Shown: in pieces, positions 26,887-35,256 of the stretch
Layout: every line of letters starts with the position of its first letter
How positions within the stretch are numbered: position 1 is the stretch's first letter
DNA from: Nitrososphaerota archaeon
Lineage (GTDB): Archaea > Thermoproteota > EX4484-205 > JAAOZP01
DNA: 63,562 bases
Assembly (NCBI GenBank): GCA_011605725.1
Contig: JAAOZP010000016.1
Coordinates: 1 to 63,562 of the forward strand
Reading direction: 5' to 3'
Position numbers and translations under genes: made by a program
The notes under the pieces: model-generated
Told to the model about the DNA's origin: nothing
The model's database searches: none
The model's input: the letters and a program-made list of their open reading frames with translations, nothing else

Positions 26887-27058
26887 GATAAAGGTTTTCC
26901 AATCATTCAGGGATCCTTAGGAAAGCAAATGCTTGAGGGAGAAGGTTGGGTGAATGAGCATTAACTGGCTGGATACGGTATCCTTCGAAAAACCTGTTTA
27001 AACCCCTTTCAGGCCATTAGGCTTGAAACGCGCGCCATAAGAATAAATGGAGAATAAA
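26887..27058. other. Intergenic stretch before tRNA-Ile
   Basis: No gene seen. It contains the region upstream of the secreted-protein operon and a short GC run (ACGCGCGCC near 27030) just downstream of the tRNA-Ile 3' end. Confidence 0.4.
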
Positions 27059-27173
27059 TGGGCCAGGCCGGATTTTCGCGCGTGCGCGCGGCTCGAACCG
27101 GCGATCTCCCGGTGTCGGCTCAAGATTCGGCGATTATCAGCCGGGCGCCTTAACCAGGCTGGGCCACTGGCCC
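27059..27173 (-). tRNA. tRNA-Ile(GAT) with introns in the anticodon loop and the T-arm
   Basis: Acceptor GGGCCAG/CTGGCCC is perfect on the minus strand. Anticodon loop CTGATAA gives GAT; its stem CCCGG/CCGGG forms after removing about 21 nt (starting TCGCCGAATC) at the canonical site. The T-stem GCCGG pairs with CCGGC only after removing about 19 nt, CGCGCGCACGCGCGAAAAT, that directly follow T-loop TTCGAGC. The second insert is a long alternating G-C run like the dispersed palindromes of this window. The mature length is about 75 nt. Confidence 0.86.
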
Positions 27174-27590
27174 TTATTCATTCCATATTAAGCCAGCTAT
27201 TAAATTTTTCTCGAGCAATAAGTTAGTGCACCCCACCCTTATGTTTGGAGATTAATGGCGTCGGAGAGAGAAAGAAGGTCTTTACCCAGAGCCAATGATG
27301 GAATGCGAAACTGCTCCTGACATGTTATAATGCCTCGAGAATGTTTTTAAAGAGCAGGGTTGGCGAGAATCAAACCTGAGAACATTCACCCGCGTTTAAA
27401 TTTTTACGTGCGCTTATAACCTGAAAAATCGGTGAAACTCGTCGGTCGGGGTTCGAAAAGACCTCTGGAAACAGGGACCTGGGAAATCTCTCCGGCCCAG
27501 CTTATTCCTTCCATTAAAACTCGTCGATATTTTAAAACTCAAGTATACGTTGCAGTTATGCTTTTAAGCTTACTTCACATTATTATGGTG

Positions 27591-28067
27591 ATGAACCCTG
27601 TGTTAAAGAAGAGGTTTATAGATTCCATCGAGTACCTCCGCAAGATGGGTTTCTCTGAGGATTGTGCGCGCGCGCTAAGGATATCGAGGGGGTTTTTTCA
27701 GCCAAAGGTCTTAGAGAGGTATAAGTTTGATGGTAATGGGCTCGAACTCGGCCTTGAGGCCGGGGGAAAGTACATGCGGGTTAGGTTCGAATGTAGGGAA
27801 GAAGGTGGAAAGTACGTACCCGATTTAAAGATGTTGGAGGCTGTCAGCATAATCAACGCACGGATTAAGGATACGGGGTACCAGTATTACAGCATTGGAC
27901 CTGAGGGTAAGGCTTACATCATGCTCTCAGGCGAGGATGCGGAGAGGCTAAGAAACGAGAGAGGCTGGGATCTCTTCACGTCCGTTTACGAGCCCGCACG
28001 GGATGGGCATCGGAGGAAAATCATAAGAAATATCTTGGGTTCAGAAAAGCCTTACTCGGGAAATTGA
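27591..28067 (+). CDS. Hypothetical protein, 158 aa, with a broken paralogue at 36.8 kb
   Basis: Family not recognised. From MNPVLKKRF the product is soluble and basic, with a helical N-terminal half (E-Y-L-R-K-M-G-F-S-E-D-C-A-R-A-L) and a beta-hairpin-rich part (K-Y-M-R-V-R-F-E-C-R-E-E-G-G-K-Y). A strongly similar segment (Q-Y-Y-x-I-x-P-x-G-K-A-Y-I-M-L-S) survives on the minus strand at 36753-36836. The GC run GTGCGCGCGCGC at 27664 is translated as C-A-R-A. An ATG two codons earlier is possible; the frame extends further up to a GTG at 27432, but that part has no protein-like pattern. TTATAAC near 27414 is a possible promoter only for the longer form. Confidence 0.5.
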   Translation: MNPVLKKRFIDSIEYLRKMGFSEDCARALRISRGFFQPKVLERYKFDGNGLELGLEAGGKYMRVRFECREEGGKYVPDLKMLEAVSIINARIKDTGYQYYSIGPEGKAYIMLSGEDAERLRNERGWDLFTSVYEPARDGHRRKIIRNILGSEKPYSGN

Positions 28068-28316
28068 AGAGCGTGAAAAAGACTTAAAGAGTAGATGCCG
28101 CTGCCAATGCTGGAAAGATGTTTCTAAGCAAGCGTGCGCTTGGGCTTATCGGGGAGGAAGCTAAAGCGGTTGAGACAAAATGCATAGCGAAGGAGCCCCC
28201 TGCTGCGAACGCATGATAAAAACGTAGCTGAAGCTATTCTCCTCATCGCGCGATATTTGAGCGTTCTTTTTAAGGATATAGAAACTTTAAAAGTATCGGC
28301 AGGACCATTAGGTATT

Positions 28317-28550
28317 ATGGAGGGGGAGCTTAAAGCTAGGAAGGCTGAGCTAGAGGAGAAAATTAATTCTCTAATGGGGGAGAAGGAGAAGCTTCTAAAG
28401 AGAATAGAGGACCTTAAGCTTCAGTTGGAAATAAAGGAACTGGAGGAGAAAGCTAAGGTGCTTGAATCGGAGGTTGAGGTTCTCAGGGCTGCGGAGAAGA
28501 GCCTGGTTGAGAAGATAATCTCGTCTGAAACAGCAGGCGCGCGCGTTTGA
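28317..28550 (+). CDS. Short coiled-coil protein, probably 3'-truncated
   Basis: The product is nearly all charged heptad repeat (E-L-K-A-R-K-A-E-L-E-E-K-I-N, K-E-K-L-L-K-R-I-E-D-L-K-L-Q-L-E-I-K-E-L) and runs about 77 residues from the ATG at 28317. A TATA-like CTTTAAAAGTA lies about 30 bases before it, so this start is preferred to one 20 codons up. The reading frame enters a GC run (GGCGCGCGCG at 28536-28545), gives A-R-V and stops. This is the pattern of a gene cut at a GC element, so the natural C-terminus may be lost. Function unknown. Confidence 0.45.
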   Translation: MEGELKARKAELEEKINSLMGEKEKLLKRIEDLKLQLEIKELEEKAKVLESEVEVLRAAEKSLVEKIISSETAGARV

Positions 28551-28570
28551 GCCCGATTAGGTGAGTTACA

Positions 28571-28612
28571 ATGCCGCTGTTTGGGAAGAAGAAGGAGCCT
28601 CCCTTCGGATAA
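28571..28612 (+). pseudogene. Truncated N-terminus of a gene (13 codons)
   Basis: A GTGAG-like site precedes an ATG and the peptide MPLFGKKKEPPFG, then TAA. The start looks like the N-terminus of a small basic archaeal protein, cut off eight bases before the GC palindrome at 28621. It is read as the head of a deleted gene, with modest confidence. Confidence 0.35.
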
Positions 28613-28620
28613 ATCGTGAA

Positions 28621-28632
28621 AGCGCGCGCGCT
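28621..28632. repeat. GC-alternating palindrome AGCGCGCGCGCT
   Basis: A perfect 12-bp palindrome of the dispersed family. It lies directly after the 13-codon gene head at 28571 and before the sugar-catabolism genes. Confidence 0.65.
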
Positions 28633-28735
28633 CCCTGTGAAACCTCGTGGTTTAAGGGGACTTGATGTTAAAATCGCGTGTTTGAGCTAAAGCGTTGTTT
28701 CCTTCTCTGTAACTCCCATGTAGAGAAGGTTGTCT

Positions 28736-29776
28736 TTAACCCCTATGGTAGACTTCAGGGTTTAACAGGTGCACCGGCTTGTCGCCGTCTAGGAACCTGA
28801 ACAGGTCCTCAACAATCATGTTTGACTGTCGCTCTACAGTCTCCTCAGTATTCCCCCCGATGTGCGGCGTCACGATAACGTTATCAAGTGCTAAAAAGGG
28901 GTTTGAAGAGTCTACCGGCTCGTTCTCCTGCACGTCCAAAGCCGCACCCGCAATTCTGCCTTGTCTCAAGGCTTCTAGAAGAGCCGAGTCGTCAACCGTG
29001 CCGGGAGACGAGGTGTTGATTATGATGGCTGCCGGCTTCATCAAGGATATCTTCTCCCTCCCGATTATGTGGTATGTTTCATCTGTAAGCCTCACGTGAA
29101 GCGTGATAATATCCGCCTGCTCGACAAGTTCATTTAGGCTAACTCTCTTCCCTCCAACCGAAGCTATCTTCTCATCGGGAACGTATGGGTCGTAGACCAT
29201 TATTGAGGCTCCGAAGGCCAGAAGGATTTTCGCAACCCTTGTCCCTATATCTCCAAGCCCAATTATCCCTACTTTTTTACCATGTATCTCCCTGCCCTGC
29301 AAAGCGTTGTAAACCTCTTGAAAATCCCTATCCGCCTCATATCTTACACCCTTCTCCAGCCTGCGCTGAGCATAAACTATTTTCCTCAGAAGCGCCAGCA
29401 TCAGGCCCACCGTGAATTCAGCAACGGCCTGTGAATTCCTCATGGGTGCGTGCACCACCGGTATTCCCTTCATGGTTGCTGCAGCCACGTCAACTGCATA
29501 CGGGGTTCCTCTGCAGGCTCCGATAAACCTAAGATTAGTATTGTTTATGATGTCAGCCGTCACCTGGTCCGCTTCCACAACCAGTATTTCAACCCCGTTT
29601 TCATTAATCTTCTCTATCAGTTCGTCTCCGAGGTAAATCCTCCCTGTTTTCCTCCAGTCTTCATATATTACTTCAACCCGCTGCGAGAGCTTTGCTAGAG
29701 CCTCCCGTGTGAAGGATGCGGTTATCAAACATCTAGGCCTTTCAGAAGTCAACCATGCTTCAACCATCGTTTTCAA
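28736..29776 (-). CDS. D-2-hydroxyacid dehydrogenase (phosphoglycerate dehydrogenase-like)
   Basis: This NAD(P) enzyme interconverts 2-hydroxy acids and 2-oxo acids. The 346-residue product has the Rossmann motif G-I-I-G-L-G-D-I-G-T-R-V in the middle, D-P-Y-V at the next strand, the catalytic Arg region I-I-N-T-S-S-P-G-T-V-D-D, the E-N-E-P loop and the catalytic His in T-P-H-I-G-G-N-T-E-E. Its start overlaps the aldehyde dehydrogenase stop by four bases. In this operon a likely substrate is lactate or glycolate made by that dehydrogenase, or a sugar acid. Exact substrate is not readable. Confidence 0.87.
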   Translation of the reverse strand: MKTMVEAWLTSERPRCLITASFTREALAKLSQRVEVIYEDWRKTGRIYLGDELIEKINENGVEILVVEADQVTADIINNTNLRFIGACRGTPYAVDVAAATMKGIPVVHAPMRNSQAVAEFTVGLMLALLRKIVYAQRRLEKGVRYEADRDFQEVYNALQGREIHGKKVGIIGLGDIGTRVAKILLAFGASIMVYDPYVPDEKIASVGGKRVSLNELVEQADIITLHVRLTDETYHIIGREKISLMKPAAIIINTSSPGTVDDSALLEALRQGRIAGAALDVQENEPVDSSNPFLALDNVIVTPHIGGNTEETVERQSNMIVEDLFRFLDGDKPVHLLNPEVYHRG

Positions 29777-31257
29777 CCCTTAGAGTAGGGAAGCCACCAC
29801 ATCCTAGTCGGCTCCCTCATCTTGTTTATGCAGATCTGCCTAATGTTCACCATTTCTAGGAGCCCGTACCTCGATGAGTGTCTCCCGACTCCGCTCTGCT
29901 TAACTCCTCCCCATGGGGCATGCGGAAATGTCACCGCGACGTCGTTAACCCAGACTATTCCAGACTCTATTTCTCTAGACAGCCTGACCGCCTTCTCCTC
30001 ATCCACCGTCCATATGGAGGCCCCTAAGCCGTACTTAGTGGAGTTAGCAATCAAAATCGCTTGTTTTTCGTCACGAAAAGGAATCACGGGTGCTACTGGC
30101 CCGAATATTTCTTCAGACATTACTTTCATCGAGAGACTGACGTCTGTGAGAACCGTAGGACTATAAAAGAATCCTTTCTTGAATTCTCTAGGCAGAGATC
30201 CTCCACACATGACTCTTGCTCCTGCTGAAACAGCCTGCTTAACGGCACGCGAAACATATGCGCGTTGCTCCCTGCTTATTAACGGCCCGATATCTGTTGA
30301 CGGTTCAAAGCCGTTTCCAACCTTCAGCGATGAAGCCTTTTCCACAAACATTTTCACGAAATCGTTGAAAACATTCTCCTGCACCAGTATTCTCTTAGCG
30401 GAGACGCATATCTGGCCTGCTCCGAAAAACCTGCCGTAAACTGCTCCGTTAACCGCCTCCTCCATGTTTGCGTCATCGAAAACTACGAAGGGGTCGCTGC
30501 CCCCCAGTTCCAGCACCGTCCTCTTAAACTCTTTCGCACAGTTCAAGGCAACTTGAACCCCAGCCTTGCTACCGCCCGTGAACACCACGGCTTTCACATC
30601 TGTTCCGACCAGCATTTCGCCAACCCTCCCACCGCCCTGCACAAGATTAAGCACGCCACGTGGCAATCCCGCTTTTTCGAACAGCTCAACTATCTTCTCG
30701 CCAACCATGGCTGTCAGGGAAGAGGGCTTGAAGACCACAGAGTTCCCGGCTGCTAATGCGGGCATGATTGTCTGAATAGGGATTAAGAAGGGCCAGTTCC
30801 AAGGAGATATGACCGCCACAACGCCCAGGGGTTCGAACGTGATCCTGAACTCGTAGTTCCCGGGTTGAGGGAAATCCACAGTCCTAGTCTCATCCCTCAG
30901 CATTTGCGCAGCCTCCGCCCCATAGTACTCAGCGTACATCTGAGCCCCCGTAACCTCCATGTTGGATTCAACCAGAGGCTTCCCGTTCTCCAGGGTTATT
31001 ACGCTTGAAATCTCATCCATCCTATCCATTATAAGCTGCCCCACCTTCTTCAGCAGCTCAGCCCTCTGCTCCACCGGTGTACGACTCCATTCATAGAAGC
31101 CTTTCTTAGCTGAATCAAGGGCGTTTTTTAAATCAGACGCTCTGACGCTCGCCACTTTATGTATTAATTCCTCAGTGGCCGGGTTTAACTTCGGGATTCT
31201 CTCTCCACTTGGAACCACCCATTCCCCGTTGATAAAAGAGCGGATTATGTTCAACAC
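29773..31257 (-). CDS. NAD(P)-dependent aldehyde dehydrogenase
   Basis: The 494-residue length and motifs are those of the ALDH superfamily: F-I-N-G-E-W at the start, P-W-N-W-P for the oxyanion and cofactor region, V-F-T-G-G-S-K-A-G for NAD, the general base Glu in L-E-L-G-G-S-D-P-F and nucleophile C284 in G-Q-I-C-V-S. The best family fit is the lactaldehyde/glycolaldehyde or succinate-semialdehyde branch. With the aldolase and kinase genes close by, oxidation of lactaldehyde or glycolaldehyde is the attractive role. It precedes and overlaps the hydroxyacid dehydrogenase gene by four bases. Confidence 0.92.
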   Translation of the reverse strand: MLNIIRSFINGEWVVPSGERIPKLNPATEELIHKVASVRASDLKNALDSAKKGFYEWSRTPVEQRAELLKKVGQLIMDRMDEISSVITLENGKPLVESNMEVTGAQMYAEYYGAEAAQMLRDETRTVDFPQPGNYEFRITFEPLGVVAVISPWNWPFLIPIQTIMPALAAGNSVVFKPSSLTAMVGEKIVELFEKAGLPRGVLNLVQGGGRVGEMLVGTDVKAVVFTGGSKAGVQVALNCAKEFKRTVLELGGSDPFVVFDDANMEEAVNGAVYGRFFGAGQICVSAKRILVQENVFNDFVKMFVEKASSLKVGNGFEPSTDIGPLISREQRAYVSRAVKQAVSAGARVMCGGSLPREFKKGFFYSPTVLTDVSLSMKVMSEEIFGPVAPVIPFRDEKQAILIANSTKYGLGASIWTVDEEKAVRLSREIESGIVWVNDVAVTFPHAPWGGVKQSGVGRHSSRYGLLEMVNIRQICINKMREPTRMWWLPYSKG

Positions 31258-31351
31258 TTGGAAGAAGCCGTTACGATATTTAAGTTTTTAAGATTGGGGT
31301 GTTTCATGATTGACACAAGAGTTAAATATCGGGAAACAAAAATATGAGGCT

Positions 31352-31687
31352 ATGCCGACTAAGGAGCAAGTATTCGAGTCCCTAGAGGAAATAAGGAGAA
31401 AGTTTGAAGATCCAAGCGTTAAGGAGAAATTTAAAGGCTTCAAGAGAGATATACAGTTTAAATTCCCCGATCTGAATGCCCAATATGTTCTCAGCATCAG
31501 CGAGGACGCTACCGCAACCCTTAAAGAGGGCTTTTTAGAAAAGCCTCACGTGACGGTTGAAACAGATAGTGCAACATTCCTCGGTATAAGGAGCAAGACG
31601 ATAAGTGCAACGCAGGCCTACATGTCTGGAAGGTTAAAAGTGAAAGGCTCTATGCCCGATCTTCTGAAGCTTCAAAAACTCATGTAG
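31352..31687 (+). CDS. SCP2 sterol-carrier-like domain protein
   Basis: The roughly 111-residue protein has the SCP2 pattern: a helical start (E-Q-V-F-E-S-L-E-E-I-R-R-K-F), Q-F-K-F-P and V-L-S-I-S, then a strand pair around F-L-E-K-P-H-V-T-V-E-T-D-S-A-T-F-L and the typical ending Y-M-S-G-R-L-K-V-K-G-S-M-P-D-L-L-K-L. SCP2-like proteins bind hydrophobic ligands or CoA esters. The ATG at 31352 is preferred because the family begins here and TTAAATAT lies 30 bases upstream; an ATG 14 codons earlier is possible. It is inserted head-on between minus-strand sugar genes. Confidence 0.8.
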   Translation: MPTKEQVFESLEEIRRKFEDPSVKEKFKGFKRDIQFKFPDLNAQYVLSISEDATATLKEGFLEKPHVTVETDSATFLGIRSKTISATQAYMSGRLKVKGSMPDLLKLQKLM

Positions 31688-31691
31688 TTTT

Positions 31692-32336
31692 TCAAAGCAT
31701 CATCGTCCTGAACAATTCCCGCCCGATTTCAACAGCCGATTCCGGCAGGCTTATAGGTGAACCAACCGCCTTCGCGAGCAGAAATATGGTTGAAGCCTTC
31801 TCGAGGAGCAGAGCCTTATGAAAAGCATCTTTAAGATCCTTGCCACACACAACTGCACCGTGATTCGCGAGCAGAACAGCGTTTCTCTGCATCAAGCCGT
31901 CAGCAACATTTGACGCTAATTCCTCAGTCCCAGCCATAGCGTATTTGACAGTCGGAATGTTCTCTCCAAGAAAGGGGATTAGCTCCTCCAGAAAAGGAGG
32001 TATTGTCTCATGGAGAGAAGCAAGTGCCGTCGCGTGCACCGAGTGAAAGTGGATCACGGCATTTACATCAGGCCTCTTAGAGTATATCAGGAGGTGCATT
32101 CCAGTTTCAACCGACGGGTTTCGACTCCCCTTAATCACGTCGCCAACCCCGTTCACGACAAGTGTATCTCTGGCCTTTATCTCGAAACGCGGGATCTGAC
32201 TCGGAGTGATTACATACCTGTCGGCAACCCTGCTCCTAGCGCTGACGTTTCCCTCGTGGTCTAACACATACCCGATCTTGTAGAGGGTCCTTATGGTCCT
32301 CGCAACCTCCTCCCTCACAAGCTTGAAAGGGTCCAT
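31692..32336 (-). CDS. Class II aldolase (L-fuculose-phosphate aldolase-like)
   Basis: These zinc aldolases split L-fuculose-1-P or related ketose-1-phosphates into dihydroxyacetone phosphate and lactaldehyde or glycolaldehyde. The product from MDPFKLVREE is 214 residues. Visible are G-N-V-S-A-R near the start, the zinc ligands in H-F-H-S-V-H-A-T-A, a glutamate in P-F-L-E-E-L and the third His in L-A-N-H-G-A-V-V-C-G. The ATG at 32336, three bases beyond the kinase stop, is preferred to one 14 codons upstream inside the kinase gene. It is co-transcribed with the kinase, which would make its substrate. Confidence 0.9.
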   Translation of the reverse strand: MDPFKLVREEVARTIRTLYKIGYVLDHEGNVSARSRVADRYVITPSQIPRFEIKARDTLVVNGVGDVIKGSRNPSVETGMHLLIYSKRPDVNAVIHFHSVHATALASLHETIPPFLEELIPFLGENIPTVKYAMAGTEELASNVADGLMQRNAVLLANHGAVVCGKDLKDAFHKALLLEKASTIFLLAKAVGSPISLPESAVEIGRELFRTMML

Positions 32337-32338
32337 CT

Positions 32339-33832
32339 TCAAAGGAGGCCTTGCAGCTTGTCGTATATAAGTCTCCACCTCCTGTAATCAGCCTGGTAAC
32401 CTTCAGAATCAGAAGCCGGGTTCCTGGTTTTTAACTCAACCATCCTTTCAACTATGCTCCTCGGGCTCTCAGACCTTAGGAAAGACCAGCATGCGACGGA
32501 AGCACCGATGGGGCTTGCCCTGCGCTCCGAAGGCGTTGCAACAGGCATTGCCAATACGTCGGCCAGAATCTGGATGAGAACATCGCTGTTCGACAGCCCG
32601 CCTGAGGCAATAATGGGCGTACAGGCCTCGGGAAAAACCTCCTTCATCTGATCCATGTTGCCCCTGCATGCAAATGCAATATTCTCGTAGTATGCTCTCG
32701 CGATATCGCCTGCCCCAGGTCTTTCCCCCACCATTAATGAGGGCAGGATCATCACAGCCGGAGATACTTCCATGAACCTTTTAGCATCCATTATCCACGG
32801 GCCCAGGAATGCTAGGATGTTCCGACTACCCCTTACAGATGAAGCGGCAAGCTCATCAAAGCGGCGGTAGTCAACACCGTCTTCATTCCTAAGCATAAGC
32901 ACTGAGGAGGCGAGCCAGTCGAAAATGCTTCCACACATTCCAGAGTTGCTCTCCAATATCCATAGACCGTCGAGCGGAAAACACCCTGTCCACATCCGTT
33001 TCTGCTTATCGACGCGTGGCTCTGACATTACGATTTGTAATGGAGCAGTTGAGCCCAGCGAGATATAGGCTTGGCCGTTTGAAAGAGCCATCGACCCGAT
33101 GCCTGCGCATTGCGTATCGCCTGCCCCCATAATAACAGGAGTCTCTGAAGATATTTGAGCGGCCTTCCGGAACTCCTCAGTCGGGTAACCTATAAGCTGG
33201 CCGAAACCACGGACCTCAGGCAGTTGTTCAGGCTTCACACCGACGGCTTCACATATTTCCTCACTCCATCTCCGCCTGCTTATGTCGAACAAATAGGTTC
33301 CCGCTGCTTGCGACGGTTCTTCAGCAGGATTGCCCGTCAGCATGAAATAAACCCAGCCTTCTATTGTGGTGAAAAACTTCGCGGCGCTAAACACCTTGGG
33401 ATCGTTCTCGATGAACCACCTTATTCTGCTTCCGGAGAAGAGGAAAGGCGGATGGAGACCTGTGGTTAGATATGCATCCTCGCCGAAAGAATCGGTGAAA
33501 ACATCTTCAACCTCAGCACCCCTCGCGTCTACGTTGGGGCAGAGCGCCAGCGTCCTCCCGTCGCGCCCTATGACGGCTGTTGAAAACCTCTGCCCCGTAG
33601 TCGTAACCGCGGAAATCCTTGCTTCAGCCTGCCTCGCACAGTCTGCTGCTGTACTGCAAATGGAGGACCACAGCTCCCCGGAGTCCAATTCGACTATGTA
33701 GGGACGGTTCGGAAAGGGCAGCAGCTTCTTCAGCAGGCGAGTGGAGGAACTTACTATATGTCCTGATTCAGATATCAACCTGGAGTGGACCGCGCGCGTA
33801 GTTAGTTCTATGACCAGAACGTATTCCTCCAT
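32339..33832 (-). CDS. FGGY-family carbohydrate kinase (xylulo-/fuculo-/ribulokinase-like)
   Basis: FGGY kinases phosphorylate ketoses or polyols. The 497-residue length and several motifs fit: V-T-T-T-G-Q-R-F-S-T-A-V, the catalytic Asp in M-G-A-G-D-T-Q-C-A-G-I-G, and I-A-S-G-G-L-S-N-S-D-V-L-I-Q-I-L-A-D-V-L near the ATP site. The first phosphate loop is unusual: family members have D-x-G-T-T, while here it reads I-E-L-T-T-R-A-V, with the usual Asp replaced by Glu and the Gly missing. The gene heads a minus-strand unit followed by the aldolase. Supplying a ketose-1-phosphate is the likely job; substrate cannot be read. Confidence 0.85.
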   Translation of the reverse strand: MEEYVLVIELTTRAVHSRLISESGHIVSSSTRLLKKLLPFPNRPYIVELDSGELWSSICSTAADCARQAEARISAVTTTGQRFSTAVIGRDGRTLALCPNVDARGAEVEDVFTDSFGEDAYLTTGLHPPFLFSGSRIRWFIENDPKVFSAAKFFTTIEGWVYFMLTGNPAEEPSQAAGTYLFDISRRRWSEEICEAVGVKPEQLPEVRGFGQLIGYPTEEFRKAAQISSETPVIMGAGDTQCAGIGSMALSNGQAYISLGSTAPLQIVMSEPRVDKQKRMWTGCFPLDGLWILESNSGMCGSIFDWLASSVLMLRNEDGVDYRRFDELAASSVRGSRNILAFLGPWIMDAKRFMEVSPAVMILPSLMVGERPGAGDIARAYYENIAFACRGNMDQMKEVFPEACTPIIASGGLSNSDVLIQILADVLAMPVATPSERRASPIGASVACWSFLRSESPRSIVERMVELKTRNPASDSEGYQADYRRWRLIYDKLQGLL

Positions 33833-33929
33833 GATTTACTCTATGCACCCCCCCTTTAAAATCCTTATTTTATAAGGTAAGCGAAAAGAAGCGCGCTAAG
33901 ACTTACGGGGGGCCACGCTTCTACCGATC

Positions 33930-33941
33930 TAGCGCGCGCTA
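33930..33941. repeat. GC-alternating palindrome TAGCGCGCGCTA
   Basis: The same perfect 12-mer occurs at 16385 and 62020. It marks the 5' break of the M20 peptidase pseudogene: recognisable protein code starts within five bases of its end. Confidence 0.7.
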
Positions 33942-33945
33942 CACG

Positions 33946-34900
33946 ATGTACGACACGATGCCTGCTGACGAACCCGGGTGGAAAGCGGACCCTTTCGCAG
34001 GAGAGATACTTAGGGTGGGCCCTTCGTGGAGACGCTGGTAGCCAGAGGCGCGCGCGACCCTGGGAGTTAAGGGAATAATCTATTTTGAGCTTGAGCTCGA
34101 CGGCAAGGAATGGGGGAAAGGCCCTACGGAGTTCGGCATACACGGCAGCAACAAGGCTTGGGTAGACAGCCCTGCTTGGAGAATGGTGAAGGCTCTTTCA
34201 ACAATGGTTGACGAAACCGGTAACAGGGTTCTTATCCAAGGCTTCTACGACGACGTTAGGGTTCCAAGCGAGGAGGACGAGGCTCTCCTCAGCAGGCTGG
34301 CTGGAACCTTCGACGAAAATGAGGTTAAGGAAAGGATGAAGGTGGGGGCGCTTCATAGACGATCTGCACGGAGTCGAGGCTCTTAAGAAGCACTTGTTCT
34401 CACCAACCCTTAATATTGACGGATTATGGTCCGGATACACTGGGCCAGGCTCAAAGACACTCCTGCCTCACAGGATGACTGTGAAGATGGATATTAGGCT
34501 AGTGCCAGAGATGCAGGTTGAGAAGACGAGCCTGGTTAGAGAACACTTGGATAAGCATGGGTTCAGCGAGATAAAGATAAGGAGGCTTGAAGAAGGCTAC
34601 GGCTGGACTAGGATGAGCGTCAACTCACCATACTCGAAGGCCATGTTGAAAGCACTTGGCGAGTTTAAAGTGGAGGTTGAAGTCTGGCCCACAATAGCTG
34701 GAAGCACACCTTTCTCAATGTTTGCAGCACCACCCCTTAAGCTGCCTTTCATAGTTGGAGGAATGGGGCACGGCGGCCCAGCGCACTCGCCCAACGAGTA
34801 CCTGGTTATAAGCGAGAGAGGACCAACCGGGGGTCTTATGACGATGGAGAAGTCTTTCGCCGCAATACTCGACCATGTTTCAACGATAAGGAAGCAGTAA
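33946..34900 (+). pseudogene. Broken M20 family peptidase/deacylase
   Basis: Three pieces add up to an M20 metallopeptidase (ArgE/DapE/CPG2 type). Piece one, Y-D-T-M-P-A-D-E-P, holds the family's early metal-site pattern but lacks about 80 N-terminal residues. A stop codon, then the GC run at 34048-34056, then piece two, G-I-I-Y-F-E-L-E, resume well over 100 residues further along the family, so the middle, including most metal ligands, is gone. A one-base frameshift at the GGGGG near 34343 separates it from piece three (F-I-D-D-L-H-G ... G-G-M-G-H-G-G-P-A-H-S-P-N-E), which retains the last metal His region. The gene cannot give an active enzyme. Confidence 0.85.
34048..34056. repeat. GC run GCGCGCGCG at an internal deletion point
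   Basis: It sits exactly between two parts of the M20 peptidase pseudogene that should be separated by more than 100 codons. Confidence 0.65.
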
Positions 34901-35256
34901 TAATTTGAGAGCCGCTAGCACCTGGGTTGCAGGATAGTTACGCATGCCGCGCGCTTGAGTTAGGAAGGCCGTCTATGCTTATTCAGCTAATTTCCTCTTT
35001 AAAACGCTACTGATTCTTAACAGGCACGCTAAATCCCTGAGCCTCCCGCTTTCCAGGTATAGCCCGAAGCATCATTCTTCGGATAAAAATAGAGTACTAT
35101 GATTCGAGACGCTTTTTACCTTCATTCGATTGGAGAGTGTAGCCTGAGGCATTAACACGCGTTTTCAAAACCATTTCTCCGCCTTTTAATGGGTAAAGCT
35201 TGATCTGAAAAACGGCTTGAAAAATTTTATTAACTTTGTAGGAAACCTGTTTAAAC
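34901..35256. other. Intergenic stretch before the xylanase gene
   Basis: No convincing gene. A GC run (CCGCGCGCTTGAG) lies near 34950. On the minus strand the frame from about 35230 to 35097 gives a peptide with protein-like composition (A-V-F-Q-I-K-L-Y-P-L-K-G-G-E) but no start, possibly another remnant. The right end holds the xylanase promoter. Confidence 0.4.
35221..35232 (+). promoter_or_regulatory. TATA-like box of the xylanase gene
   Basis: AAAATTTTATTA is centred about 30 bases before the xylanase ATG. This fits an archaeal TATA box driving a leaderless or very short-leader transcript. Confidence 0.5.

Noticed and set aside
27435..27490. A tRNA T-arm-like sequence (GGGGTTCGAAAAGACC)
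   Set aside because: No acceptor stem, anticodon arm or matching 3' strand around it.
33865..34143. Minus-strand open frame of 92 codons
   Set aside because: It lies opposite the M20 peptidase pseudogene, whose family match on the plus strand is clear.
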